Shown here in pieces: positions 51,167 to 59,628 of a stretch of 64,000 nt of DNA (its first letter is position 1; every line of letters starts with the position of its first letter). The translations under genes were made by a program, and so were the position numbers. The stretch comes from Pseudomonadota bacterium (GTDB lineage: Bacteria > Pseudomonadota > Alphaproteobacteria > Sphingomonadales > Sphingomonadaceae): positions 29,124 through 93,123 of the forward strand of contig JAEZFL010000027.1 of the NCBI GenBank assembly GCA_023417515.1, given 5' to 3'. A model generated the notes under the pieces. That model saw only the letters and a program-made list of their open reading frames with translations, was not told where the DNA came from and searched no databases.

Positions 51167-51847
51167 ATGGTCCCGTTCACGGAAATCGACCCCAATAGCG
51201 AGCTGGTGCGCTCGCTCGTCATCACGCTCGACCTGTGCGGGACGTTCGCATTCGCGATCAGCGGCGCGATGGCGGGGGTGCGCCAACGCCTCGACATTTA
51301 CGGCGTGCTGGTGATCGCCTTCACGACGGCGACCTTCGGCGGGCTCACCCGCGACCTGCTGATCGGCGCGGTGCCGCCCGCCGCCCTGGAGGACTGGCGT
51401 TATCTGGCGGTGTCGCTGACCGCCGGCCTCATCGCCTTCTTCTCCTGCGGGTTGATCGAGAAGCTGCGCAACCCCGTGCGCCTGCTCGACGCCGCGGGCC
51501 TCGCCTTCTTCTGCGTCGCGGGCGCCGAGAAGGCACTCGCCTTCGGCCTCAGCCCGGTGATGGCGGCGCTTCTGGGCATGCTCACCGGCGTCGGCGGCGG
51601 CATGATCCGCGACATCCTGCTCGCGGAAATCCCCGCCGTGTTGCGGCGCGACTTCTATGCCGTCGCCGCGCTTCTCGGTGCGGGCATCGTCGTCGCCGGC
51701 GATCAGTTGGGCTTCCCGGTCGTACTCACGGCGATCGCCGGCGGTCTCGCCTGCCTTTGCCTGCGGGTCGTCGCCATCCGGCGCGGCTGGCACCTTCCAG
51801 TCGCGCCGGGCGAGCCTCCTCCGCCGACCGACAGCACCGAAAAGTAG
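51167..51847 (+). CDS. trimeric intracellular cation channel family protein (UPF0126)
   Basis: A 226-aa membrane protein with seven hydrophobic segments in two related halves. CGTFAFAISGAMAGVRQRLDIYGVLVIAFTTATFGGLTRDLLIG is the first repeat and MAALLGMLTGVGGGMIRDILLAEIPAVLRRDFYAVAALLGA the second; GGGxxRD is the family signature. Bacterial TRIC proteins conduct potassium or sodium. Start at 51167 by convention (first frame start). Confidence 0.87.
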   Translation: MVPFTEIDPNSELVRSLVITLDLCGTFAFAISGAMAGVRQRLDIYGVLVIAFTTATFGGLTRDLLIGAVPPAALEDWRYLAVSLTAGLIAFFSCGLIEKLRNPVRLLDAAGLAFFCVAGAEKALAFGLSPVMAALLGMLTGVGGGMIRDILLAEIPAVLRRDFYAVAALLGAGIVVAGDQLGFPVVLTAIAGGLACLCLRVVAIRRGWHLPVAPGEPPPPTDSTEK

Positions 51848-52091
51848 CTTCCGGGCACGTCTTTAGCCTGGCGGCGCCCCGGCGACGCGGACCAGATCGG
51901 CGCCAGTCGGTCGGAGGGCCGTCGACAGGTTTCCGTCAGCGGGAGAGTTCCTGCACGTCGGCAACCAGGCCAGCGTTTCCGTTCTTGCAACGCATGCCTG
52001 CGCTTGCGTCCTCTCCTCGTTGGCTCCCGCGCGGCCTACATCGCTCGTAACGAGGCGCGGCTTGCCGCCGGCGCCGATGGGAGATGAGGAG

Positions 52092-52790
52092 ATGATCGAA
52101 GTCCGTCCGTTCGACAGCCTTGGCGGCGCCAATCATGGCTGGCTCGACGCCAAGCACCATTTTTCCTTTGCCGATTATCATGATCCGGCCCGCGTCCAGT
52201 GGGGCTCGTTGCGCGTGTGGAACGATGACAGGATCGCTCCGCGCTCCGGCTTTCCGCCTCACCCGCACCGCGACATGGAAATCATCACCTATGTCCGCGA
52301 AGGCGCGATCACGCACGAGGACAGCCTCGGCAACAAGGGCCGCACCGAGGCAGGTGACGTCCAGGTCATGTCGGCCGGCACGGGAATCCGCCACGCCGAA
52401 TATAATATGGAGGACAAGGAAACCCGGATCTTCCAGATCTGGATCATTCCCGAGAAGACCGGGGGCGAGCCGCGATGGGGCAGCAAGCCGTTTCCGAAGG
52501 ACGACCGCCACGGTGCATTCGTGACCCTCGCGAGCGGCCTTCCCGAAGATGACGGGGCACTGCCGATCCGCACTCCGGCGCGGGTCGCCGGGGCGACGGT
52601 CCGCGCCGGCGAGACGGTGACCTACAAGCTCGGCGAGGGCCGCCACGCCTATCTCGTGCCGGCGACCGGCGCGGTCGAGGTGAACGGCGTTCCCGCCAAG
52701 GCCCGCGACGGAGTCGCCATCAAGGACGTCGCGGAGATCGCCATCACCGCCCGCGAGGACAGCGAGCTGGTGCTGGTCGACGCGGCCTAG
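52092..52790 (+). CDS. pirin family protein
   Basis: A bicupin of 232 aa. GFPPHPHRDMEIITYVREGAITHEDSLGN carries the metal-binding histidines, and VQVMSAGTGIRHAEYN closes the first cupin; the second cupin begins around residue 140. Similar proteins (YhaK, YhhW) bind iron and can have quercetinase activity. ATG 52092 follows GAGATGAGGAG. Ends one base before the convergent rsmE gene. Confidence 0.9.
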   Translation: MIEVRPFDSLGGANHGWLDAKHHFSFADYHDPARVQWGSLRVWNDDRIAPRSGFPPHPHRDMEIITYVREGAITHEDSLGNKGRTEAGDVQVMSAGTGIRHAEYNMEDKETRIFQIWIIPEKTGGEPRWGSKPFPKDDRHGAFVTLASGLPEDDGALPIRTPARVAGATVRAGETVTYKLGEGRHAYLVPATGAVEVNGVPAKARDGVAIKDVAEIAITAREDSELVLVDAA

Positions 52791-52791
52791 C

Positions 52792-53547
52792 TCAAGTGCG
52801 CGGCGGGCGGCTCCAGTCGCCCGCCGCCGCCATCCAAAGACTGAGTGCCGCCAGCGCCGCGGTCTCTGCGCGCAGGATGCGGGGGCCAAGCGCAACGCCG
52901 TGCGCGGAGGGGAGGGCGCGGATCGCCGCGCGTTCTTCGGCAGTGAAGCCCCCTTCCGGTCCGATCAGGATTGCTGCAGGGCCAGGCTTCGCGGCGTCCT
53001 GAAGCGGCACTCCGCCCTCCTCGTCGGCGAACAGCAACGCCCGTTTCGCAGGCCACTCCTTCAGCAATTTCTCCAGCTTCACCGGCTCTTCGAGCGCGGG
53101 GAGGGCAGTGCGGTCGCATTGTTCGGCGGCCTCGACGCTGATCGCGAGCAGGCGGTCGAGATTGACCCGGTCGACTACTGTGCGCTGAGTCACAACCGGA
53201 ACGAGCCTGCCGACGCCCAGCTCGGTCGCCTTCTCGATCATCCAGTCGAGCGGCGCCCGCTTCACCGGCGCGAATACCAACCACAGGTCCGGCACCTCCT
53301 CGCGCGGACGCAGGTGGCGGGTGACCAAGAGCGTGACCCGCTTGCGTCCGGCTTCCTCAATCCGCGCGAGCCACTCCCCGCTCACATCGTCGAACAGCTT
53401 CACCTCGGCGCCTGCGCCGAGCCGCAGTACGTTGCCGAGGTAATTGGCGGGTGGGCCGTCGAGAGCGACGCGGGCACCGGCAGTCAGAACCTGCTCGACG
53501 AAGAGTCTGGGCAGGCTAGCGGGCGGCCAGGCGGGAGTTGCAGGCAT
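52792..53547 (-). CDS. rsmE: 16S rRNA (uracil-1498-N3)-methyltransferase
   Basis: A SPOUT-class methyltransferase of 251 aa that methylates U1498 of 16S rRNA. APVKRAPLDWMIEKATELGVGRLVPVVTQRTV and ILIGPEGGFTAEERAAI, LGPRILRAETAALAALSLW are RsmE motifs. The start is ATG 53547 (MPATPAW); the frame extends to 53613, but that extension reads through an intergenic repeat (MPDLIRHP) and is not believed. Confidence 0.93.
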   Translation of the reverse strand: MPATPAWPPASLPRLFVEQVLTAGARVALDGPPANYLGNVLRLGAGAEVKLFDDVSGEWLARIEEAGRKRVTLLVTRHLRPREEVPDLWLVFAPVKRAPLDWMIEKATELGVGRLVPVVTQRTVVDRVNLDRLLAISVEAAEQCDRTALPALEEPVKLEKLLKEWPAKRALLFADEEGGVPLQDAAKPGPAAILIGPEGGFTAEERAAIRALPSAHGVALGPRILRAETAALAALSLWMAAAGDWSRPPRT

Positions 53548-53573
53548 GGGCACCGGAAGAGAAGAAGATGGAT

Positions 53574-53670
53574 GCCGGATCAAGTCCGGCATGACGATTT
53601 TCTGAACTGTCACTCCGGAATTCTCTGAACCGCCACTCCGGAATTCCCTGAACCGTCACCCCGGGCTTGA
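53574..53670. repeat. 23-bp tandem repeats with a flanking hairpin
   Basis: CTGAAC starts at 53602, 53625 and 53648, each beginning a 23-base unit of the form CTGAAC-(C/T)G(T/C)CAC-(T/C)CCGG, three copies with a few changes. GCCGGA at 53574-53579 pairs with TCCGGC at 53585-53590. A further GC palindrome follows the third copy. Intergenic repeat of the kind often found between sphingomonad genes; not a CRISPR, as there are no spacers. Confidence 0.7.
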
Positions 53671-53702
53671 TCCGGGGTCCACCTTCCTTTCTAGCCCGAT
53701 GG

Positions 53703-54635
53703 GTGAGCAGCGCCCCTTCCGACATCGTCCCCGATTCCGAGCAGCGCGGACTGATCGGCGCCTTGCCTGCAGCCGTACGGCCCTATGCCTCGCTGATCCG
53801 GCTGGACCGGCCGATCGGGGTGTGGCTGCTGTTCTGGCCGGGCGCATGGGCGGTGGCGCTGGCCGGTATGGGGGGCGGAGCCTTCAATCCGCTGGGCTGG
53901 ACCCTGATCGCCTGGCTGGCGCTGGGTGCGTTCGCGATGCGCAGCGCGGGGTGCGTCTATAACGACATCGTCGACCGCGACCTCGACGCCAAGGTGGAGC
54001 GAACCCGGCTCCGCCCGCTCGCGAGCAAGCGCGTGTCGCTGAAGGGCGCCTGGACCCTCCTCGTCGGAATGAGCCTGATCGGCCTTGTCGTGCTGCTCCA
54101 GCTTCGCCCGCTCGCGCAGATCGTCGCGCTCGCAAGCCTCGCGCTCGTCGCCGCTTATCCGTTCATGAAGCGGATCACCTGGTGGCCCCAGGCGTGGCTC
54201 GGCCTCGTCTTCTCCTGGGCGGCCCTTGTGGGCTGGCCGGCGGTGCGCGGCACGATCGATGCGCCCGCCTTGCTCCTCTATGCCGGCTCGATCTTCTGGG
54301 TGATCGGCTACGACACGGCCTATGCGCTCCAGGACAAGGAGGATGACGCCCTGGTCGGGGTCAAATCCTCGGCCCGGGCGCTCGGCCGCCACGCCAGGCT
54401 CGGCATTGCCGTCTGCTACCTGCTCGCTCTCGCTTTGTGGGCGGCGGCCTTTTGGACAGTGCGGCCGCAATGGCTCGGCCTTGTCGCGCTCGTCCCGATG
54501 GCCGCGCATCTCGCGCGCCAGATCGTCCGCCTCAAGCCCGACGACGGCATGCAGGCGCTCGCCACCTTTCGCTCCAACCGCTTCGCCGGGTTGCTGATGT
54601 TCCTCGCCTGCCTCGTCGTCGGCACGACCGCCTGA
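53703..54635 (+). CDS. ubiA: 4-hydroxybenzoate polyprenyltransferase family protein
   Basis: A 310-aa integral membrane prenyltransferase with eight or nine helices. Both Asp motifs are visible: NDIVDRDLDAKVERTRLRPLAS and YDTAYALQDKEDDALVGVKSSA, as in UbiA, which prenylates 4-hydroxybenzoate for ubiquinone. Alternatively a haem or other prenyltransferase, but the second motif favours UbiA. Start GTG 53703 is taken just after the repeat region. Confidence 0.9.
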   Translation: MSSAPSDIVPDSEQRGLIGALPAAVRPYASLIRLDRPIGVWLLFWPGAWAVALAGMGGGAFNPLGWTLIAWLALGAFAMRSAGCVYNDIVDRDLDAKVERTRLRPLASKRVSLKGAWTLLVGMSLIGLVVLLQLRPLAQIVALASLALVAAYPFMKRITWWPQAWLGLVFSWAALVGWPAVRGTIDAPALLLYAGSIFWVIGYDTAYALQDKEDDALVGVKSSARALGRHARLGIAVCYLLALALWAAAFWTVRPQWLGLVALVPMAAHLARQIVRLKPDDGMQALATFRSNRFAGLLMFLACLVVGTTA

Positions 54636-54682
54636 GCCGCGCCCTTGCCCGCCGGCCCCGCCGGCCCTAAGTCCGCCGCCTC

Positions 54683-56029
54683 ATGCTGAACGTTGATCAA
54701 GCCGAGGCGCGCGCCGGCGCCCTCATCGATGCTGCCCGCAAGGCCGGCGCGGACGCCGCCGACGTCCTCTATGTCGGCGAGGCCTCGCTCGGCATCCAGG
54801 TGCGCCTGGGCGAGCTCGAGGATGTCGGCCGCTCCGAAGGCGAGGAGATCGGTCTTCGCCTGTTCATCGGCACTCGTTCGGCCAGCGTGTCCTCCTCCGA
54901 CCTGTCCGCCGACGCGCTTTCCGCCCTGGTCGAGCGCGCGGTCGCGATGGCGAAGGAGGCGCCCGAGGATTCCCATGCCGGCCTCGCCCCCGAGGAATTG
55001 CTGTTCCGCGGCGACCTCCTTCCACTGGAGAGCGACGATGGCGCCGATCCGTCGCCCGCGGAATTGAAGCAGCGCGCGCTCGACATCGAAGCGGCCGCGC
55101 GCTCGGTCCCCGGAATCACCAATAGCGAGGGCGCAGGGGTCAGCGCCGCGCGCAGCGTGTTCGCGCTCGCCACGAGCCACGGCTTCTGTCGCGGTTACCA
55201 TTCCAGCCATTATTCGGCAGGCGTCAGCGTGGTCGGCGGTGAGGGCGGCGCGATGCAGCGCGACCATGCCAGCCACAATGTCCGCCATTTCACCGATCTC
55301 GACGGCCCCGAGGAGCTGGGGCGCCTCGCCGGCGAACGCGCTGTGAAACGGCTCAACCCCGGCAAGCTCGCCAGCGGAGTCATGCCGATCGTGTTCGACC
55401 CGCGAGTCGGCGGCGGCCTGGTCGGCCATCTGATCTCGGCGATGTCGGGCCCGGCGATCGCGCGCCGCACGAGCTTCCTGCTCGACCGGGAAGGCGAACA
55501 GATCCTGCGGGAGAGCCTGTCGATCATCGACGATCCGCACCGCGTGCGCGGCCTTCGTTCGCGCCCGTTCGACGGCGAAGGGGTCGCGACCGGGCGGCGA
55601 GCGCTGGTCGAGAAGGGGCGGCTCGGCGACTGGCTGCTCAACAGCGCGTCGGCCCGCCAGCTCAGCCTCGCCACCAACGGCCATGCGACCCGCGGCGTCG
55701 GCGGGGCGCCGGGCGTCGGAGCGACCAACGTCCACCTGACCGCTGGCACGCAAAGCCCTGCCGAGCTGATCGCCGATATCAGCCAAGGCCTCTATGTCAC
55801 GGAAATGATTGGCCAAGGCATCAACCCGGTGACGGGCGATTATAGCCGCGGCGCGAGCGGCTTCATCATCCGGGGCGGGGAGATCGCCGAGCCGGTCGCG
55901 GAGATTACGGTCGCCGGCAATCTGCTCGACATGTACCGCACGTTGACCGCGGCGGACGACCTGGAACATCGCCGCGCGGTCAATGTTCCCACACTGCGTG
56001 TCGAAGGAATGACGGTCGCCGGTGCTTGA
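54683..56029 (+). CDS. pmbA: TldD/PmbA family metalloprotease subunit (TldE)
   Basis: A 448-aa partner of TldD. In family members the heterodimer degrades modified peptides. The conserved segments GVMPIVFDPRVGGGLVGHLISAMSGPAIARRTSFL and VHLTAGTQSPAELIADISQGLYVTEMIGQGINPVTGDYSRGASGF (PmbA C-terminal domain) are present. There is no HExxxH, as expected for TldE. No tldD is seen nearby. Its last 8 bases overlap the CysQ-like gene. Confidence 0.9.
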   Translation: MLNVDQAEARAGALIDAARKAGADAADVLYVGEASLGIQVRLGELEDVGRSEGEEIGLRLFIGTRSASVSSSDLSADALSALVERAVAMAKEAPEDSHAGLAPEELLFRGDLLPLESDDGADPSPAELKQRALDIEAAARSVPGITNSEGAGVSAARSVFALATSHGFCRGYHSSHYSAGVSVVGGEGGAMQRDHASHNVRHFTDLDGPEELGRLAGERAVKRLNPGKLASGVMPIVFDPRVGGGLVGHLISAMSGPAIARRTSFLLDREGEQILRESLSIIDDPHRVRGLRSRPFDGEGVATGRRALVEKGRLGDWLLNSASARQLSLATNGHATRGVGGAPGVGATNVHLTAGTQSPAELIADISQGLYVTEMIGQGINPVTGDYSRGASGFIIRGGEIAEPVAEITVAGNLLDMYRTLTAADDLEHRRAVNVPTLRVEGMTVAGA

Positions 56030-56783
56030 GGACATTGCAGAGATCACCGCCGAGGCCGGACGCATCGCGCTCGGGCGCTGCGGCACGGACTATAGGAGGT
56101 GGGAGAAGGAACCGGGCCACCCGGTCTGCGACATCGACCTGGAGGTCGACAATTTCCTGCGCGAGCAGCTGATCGCCCTCGATCCCGAAGCGGGGTGGCT
56201 GTCCGAGGAGACTGCCGACGAATCCGACCGGATCGAGCGCAAGCGGGTGTGGGTCGTCGACCCGATCGACGGAACCCGCGATTATCTGCGCGGACGCACC
56301 GGCTGGGCGGTATCGGTGGCGCTGGTCGAGGATCGCGCGGTCAGATACGGCGTGCTCTCGGCACCGCAGCGCGACGAGTTGTGGAGCGCCGAGCTTGGCC
56401 GTGGCGCCTGGCGCAACGGCCAGCCCATCCGCTGCAGCCAACGCAGTGAGCTGGTTGGCGCACGGGTGCCGGCAGACAGCCTGCCCAAGGTCGACCGCGA
56501 CCTCGTCATGGTCAACAAGCCCAATTCGATCGCGCTTCGAATCGCCATGGTGGGCGCAGGCGAGGCGGACCTCGTGGCAACGCTACGCTGGGGCCGCGAA
56601 TGGGACATCGCCGCCGCGATCCTGATCGCAGCCGAGGCCGGCGCTTCCGTCACCGGTGCCCTCGGCCAGCCGCTCACCTTCAACAGTCCGGACGCCGCAG
56701 CGTTCGGAGTGCTCGCCTCCTCGCCCGGAATCCACGAGCAGGCCATCGAGCGCCTGCGCGAACGCGCGATGGCGGTGGTGTAA
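56022..56783 (+). CDS. cysQ: CysQ-like 3'(2'),5'-bisphosphate nucleotidase
   Basis: An IMPase-superfamily phosphatase of 253 aa. The metal motif is VWVVDPIDGTRDYLRGRTGWAVSVAL, with EET as the Glu pair before it and WDIAAAILIAAEAGA as the C-terminal motif. The DPIDGTRDY wording and length favour CysQ (which removes pAp from sulfate assimilation) over SuhB, but cannot prove it. Start GTG 56022 lies inside pmbA. If CysQ, it would handle the pAp produced by sulfotransferases. Confidence 0.72.
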   Translation: MLEDIAEITAEAGRIALGRCGTDYRRWEKEPGHPVCDIDLEVDNFLREQLIALDPEAGWLSEETADESDRIERKRVWVVDPIDGTRDYLRGRTGWAVSVALVEDRAVRYGVLSAPQRDELWSAELGRGAWRNGQPIRCSQRSELVGARVPADSLPKVDRDLVMVNKPNSIALRIAMVGAGEADLVATLRWGREWDIAAAILIAAEAGASVTGALGQPLTFNSPDAAAFGVLASSPGIHEQAIERLRERAMAVV

Positions 56784-56784
56784 G

Positions 56785-56925
56785 TTCCTCCCCGAGCTTG
56801 CTCGGGGAGGGGGACCATCCGCGGAGCGGATGGTGGAGGGGTAATCCCAAGCCGAAGGGAGCTACCCCTCCACCATGCCTCGCATGGTCCCCCTCCCCAT
56901 GACGCTTCGCGTCACAGGGAGGAAT
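56785..56925. repeat. complex palindromic intergenic repeat, copy 1
   Basis: A nested inverted repeat. GGATGGTGGAGGGGTA at 56828-56843 pairs with 56863-56878 (15 of 16), and 56804-56820 pairs with 56882-56898 (15 of 17). Small hairpins CCCGAG-CTTG-CTCGGG and GACG-CTTCG-CGTC sit at each side. It overlaps the stop region of the CoA-binding gene and lies between convergent genes, a usual place for REP/BIME-like repeats. Confidence 0.75.
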
Positions 56926-57349
56926 CTACAGGAGCAATTCCCAGCCGCGGAATCTCGATCTTGGGGCAGCGGTTCATCACCACCTTGAGGCCCGCCGCCT
57001 CCGCCCGCGCCGCCGCCTCCTCGTCGATCACGCCGATCTGAAGCCACACGGACTTTGCGCCGGCGGCGATCGCTTCCTCGACCGCCTCGCCGGCGGCGGC
57101 GGGGCGGCGGAAGATGTCGACCATGTCGATGGGCTCGCCGATCTGCGACAGCTCGCGCCAGACATATTCGCCATGCACGTGCTCGCCGGTGATCTGCGGG
57201 TTGACCGGGATCACTCGATAGCCATGGTCCTGAAGGTAGCGCATCACGCCATAGCTCGGCCGGTCGGGCCGGTCCGACGCGCCGATCATCGCGATCGTGC
57301 GTGTCTCGCGCAGAAGCTCGGCAATGTCCTCGTCACGCTCCAGGGGCAT
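56912..57349 (-). CDS. CoA-binding domain protein (YccU-like)
   Basis: A 145-aa protein with a Rossmann-type CoA-binding fold. TIAMIGASDRPDRPSYGVMRYLQDHGYRVIPVNP is the signature, and later AIAAGAKSVWLQIGVIDEEAAARAEAAGLKVVMNRCPKIE. Probably binds acyl-CoA; function not known. Its 3' end runs into the palindromic repeat, so the last residues may be repeat-encoded. Confidence 0.87.
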   Translation of the reverse strand: MPLERDEDIAELLRETRTIAMIGASDRPDRPSYGVMRYLQDHGYRVIPVNPQITGEHVHGEYVWRELSQIGEPIDMVDIFRRPAAAGEAVEEAIAAGAKSVWLQIGVIDEEAAARAEAAGLKVVMNRCPKIEIPRLGIAPVDSSL

Positions 57350-57359
57350 GATAATCTCC

Positions 57360-57441
57360 CGTCATTCCAGCGAAAGCTGGAATCCCACTGCCTTTGTTCC
57401 CTACAAGAAGAAAAGAGATTCCAGCTTTCGCTGGAATGACG
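57360..57441. repeat. 25-bp perfect inverted repeat between mrp and the CoA-binding gene
   Basis: The arms are 57360-57384 and 57417-57441, exact reverse complements of 25 bases, and each arm contains its own hairpin TTCCAGC-GAAA-GCTGGAA. The 32-base loop contains no gene. It is the widely spread type of repeat whose translation reads VIPAKAGI. It lies just after the mrp stop, where it may end or stabilise transcripts in either direction. Confidence 0.8.
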
Positions 57442-57442
57442 G

Positions 57443-58402
57443 TCACGCTTTCACCTGCTCCAGCAGCCGCCCCGCGATATCGCGGAAGATCCCAGCTTCG
57501 TAAGCGTCGCCGGCGGCCGGCGGTTCCCCCGCATCGCTCGCCTCGCGGATCGAAAGGGTGAGGGGAACACGGCCGAGGAAAGGAATTCCCATCACGCGAG
57601 CTGCAGCCTCGGCGCCGCCAGCGCCGAACGGATCGCTGACCTGCGCGCAATGCGGGCATTGGTAGCCGGCCATGTTCTCGACGAGGCCGACGATCGGCAC
57701 GTCCATCTTGCGGAACAGGTCGATGGCGCGGGTCGCGTCGATCAGCGCGAGGTCCTGCGGGGTGGACACGATCACGGCGCCGGCCGGCTTCCATTTCTGC
57801 ACCAGGGTCATCTGCACGTCGCCGGTGCCGGGCGGCAGGTCGACGATCATGATCTCGGTGTCGCCCCAGTCGCCGTCCAGCAAGTTGCCGAGCGCGCTCG
57901 CGGTCATCGGTCCTCGCCAGGCCACGGCGGTGCCCGGCTCGATCAGCTGGCCGATCGACAGCATCTTCACGCCGTGCGTGTCGACCGGCACGATCTGCTG
58001 GTCGTGAAGCTCGGGCCGGCTGTGATTGCCCATGATCCGCGGTTGCGACGGGCCGTATATGTCCGCATCGACCAGGCCGACCTTCTTGCCCAGCCGTGCC
58101 AGCGCCACCGCCAGGTTGGCGGACAAGGTCGACTTGCCGACCCCGCCCTTGCCGCTGCCGACGGCGATGATGCGCCGCTGCACTTTCTCGACGCTCATCG
58201 CGATGCGGCTGTCGGTTACGCCCGCCACGCCGACCAGGGCCGCGCGGATGCGTCGCTCGAGCGCCGCGCGCTCCTCGGCGGCGATGCCGGTCGCGTCAAT
58301 GACGACTGTCGCGAGCCCGTCTTTCACGCGCGCGAGCTGAATGCGTTCGGGATCGACGAGCGAAGCAAGGGCATCGCGGACGGCGGCTGTCGGGTCTGTC
58401 AT
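57443..58402 (-). CDS. mrp: Mrp/NBP35 family Fe-S cluster carrier ATPase
   Basis: A 319-aa P-loop ATPase that carries [4Fe-4S] clusters to target proteins. The deviant Walker A is GSGKGGVGKST (about residue 82), preceded by a DUF59-like N-terminal segment (VRDALASLVDPERIQLARV), and the cluster motif is GYQCPHCAQ (CxxC). Start ATG 58402 (MTDPTAAVRD) is used; the frame extends to 58441. Single gene. Confidence 0.93.
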   Translation of the reverse strand: MTDPTAAVRDALASLVDPERIQLARVKDGLATVVIDATGIAAEERAALERRIRAALVGVAGVTDSRIAMSVEKVQRRIIAVGSGKGGVGKSTLSANLAVALARLGKKVGLVDADIYGPSQPRIMGNHSRPELHDQQIVPVDTHGVKMLSIGQLIEPGTAVAWRGPMTASALGNLLDGDWGDTEIMIVDLPPGTGDVQMTLVQKWKPAGAVIVSTPQDLALIDATRAIDLFRKMDVPIVGLVENMAGYQCPHCAQVSDPFGAGGAEAAARVMGIPFLGRVPLTLSIREASDAGEPPAAGDAYEAGIFRDIAGRLLEQVKA

Positions 58403-58515
58403 GTCGCGTGGACGGATAGGCGATAAGCCGCCGCTTGCCACTGTTTTTCCGCGGATCGCTACCTATAAGAGCCTTCATGAGACGATATTTGAGCTGGGGC
58501 TGGCGCGGACTTGCC

Positions 58516-59628
58516 ATGGGTGAAAATCGCGGTCCCTGGGGTGGCCGGGGATCCGGCGAGGGCGGCGGCGACGGGTCCGGCGGCGATGGATCGGGCGGCG
58601 GCGGCGGTGGCGGCGGCCCGCGCAATCCCTGGGGCCAGCCCGGCCCTCGGCGGCGGCGTCCTGGCGGCCCGAGCGGCGGCGGCGACGTCACGTCGCTGGA
58701 CGAATGGCTGAGGCGCAGCCGTGAGAAGCTCGGCCGCGGCTTGCCGTCCGGCGGGGGTACCAATCGGCCCTACTGGCTCTACGGAATCATCGCCTTCGTC
58801 GCGATCTGGCTGCTCTTCACCAGCGTTCATCGCGTCGGCCCGCAGGAGCGCTACGTGGTGACGACCTTCGGCCGCTACGTCCGGACGCTGGGACCCGGTA
58901 TCGGCCTGACCTGGCCCGCGCCGATCTCGCGAGTCCAGGCCGTGTCGGTCGAGGAAATCCGCGAGATCAACATTCCGCAGCAGCGCAACGAGGAGAATCT
59001 GATTCTCACGGGCGACCAGAACGTCATCGATCTCAGCTATTCGGTGCGCTGGAACATCAAGGACCCGCAGCTCTTCCTGTTCCAGATCGCGGAGCCCGAG
59101 GAGACCGTCCGCGAGGTCGCCGAGAGCGCGATGCGCGCGGTGGTCGCACGCGTCAGCCTCGACGAGGCGCTGGGCGCCGGCCGAAGCGCGATCGAGCAGC
59201 GAGTCGAGCAGAACATGCAGCAGCTGCTCGACGATTATGGCGCCGGAATCGCCATCCAGGGCATCGCGATCAACCAGTCGCAGGCGCCGACAGCGGTCAA
59301 CGAGGCGTTCCTCCGCGTGTCCGCGGCCCAGCAGCAGGCGCAGAGCGCCCAGAACGACGCGCGCGCCTATGCGCTTCAGCTCACCGCCCGCGCCCAGGGC
59401 GACGCGGCGCAGTTCAACCAGATCTATCAGCAGTACAAGGCTGCGCCGGAGGTCACCCGCCGCCGCATGTATTACGAGACAATGGAGCAAATCCTGGCCG
59501 AGGTTGACACCACCATCGTCGAAGCGCCCGGAGTCACACCTTATCTGCCGCTGCCGGCGGTCGATGGCGCACGCCGGCGGGCCGCGCCCCAGCAGGAGCA
59601 GCAGGTCCAGCAGGGGCAGGGCCGATGA
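58516..59628 (+). CDS. hflK: HflK, FtsH protease modulator subunit
   Basis: A 370-aa SPFH/prohibitin protein that forms, with HflC, a complex around FtsH in the inner membrane. The N-terminus is very Gly-rich (GENRGPWGGRGSGEGGGDG), one helix YWLYGIIAFVAIWLLF follows near residue 87, then the band-7 domain (GPQERYVVTTFGRYVRTLGPGIGLTWPAPI...). The start MGEN at 58516 matches other HflK N-termini; the in-frame ATG at 58477 is possible. ATGA overlap with hflC. Confidence 0.9.
   Translation: MGENRGPWGGRGSGEGGGDGSGGDGSGGGGGGGGPRNPWGQPGPRRRRPGGPSGGGDVTSLDEWLRRSREKLGRGLPSGGGTNRPYWLYGIIAFVAIWLLFTSVHRVGPQERYVVTTFGRYVRTLGPGIGLTWPAPISRVQAVSVEEIREINIPQQRNEENLILTGDQNVIDLSYSVRWNIKDPQLFLFQIAEPEETVREVAESAMRAVVARVSLDEALGAGRSAIEQRVEQNMQQLLDDYGAGIAIQGIAINQSQAPTAVNEAFLRVSAAQQQAQSAQNDARAYALQLTARAQGDAAQFNQIYQQYKAAPEVTRRRMYYETMEQILAEVDTTIVEAPGVTPYLPLPAVDGARRRAAPQQEQQVQQGQGR

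Noticed and set aside
53548..53613. N-terminal extension of rsmE (MPDLIRHP)
   Set aside because: It is the reading of an intergenic repeat, absent from normal RsmE proteins.
53602..53670. possible CRISPR array
   Set aside because: Units are contiguous with a 23-base period; no unique spacers and no cas genes.
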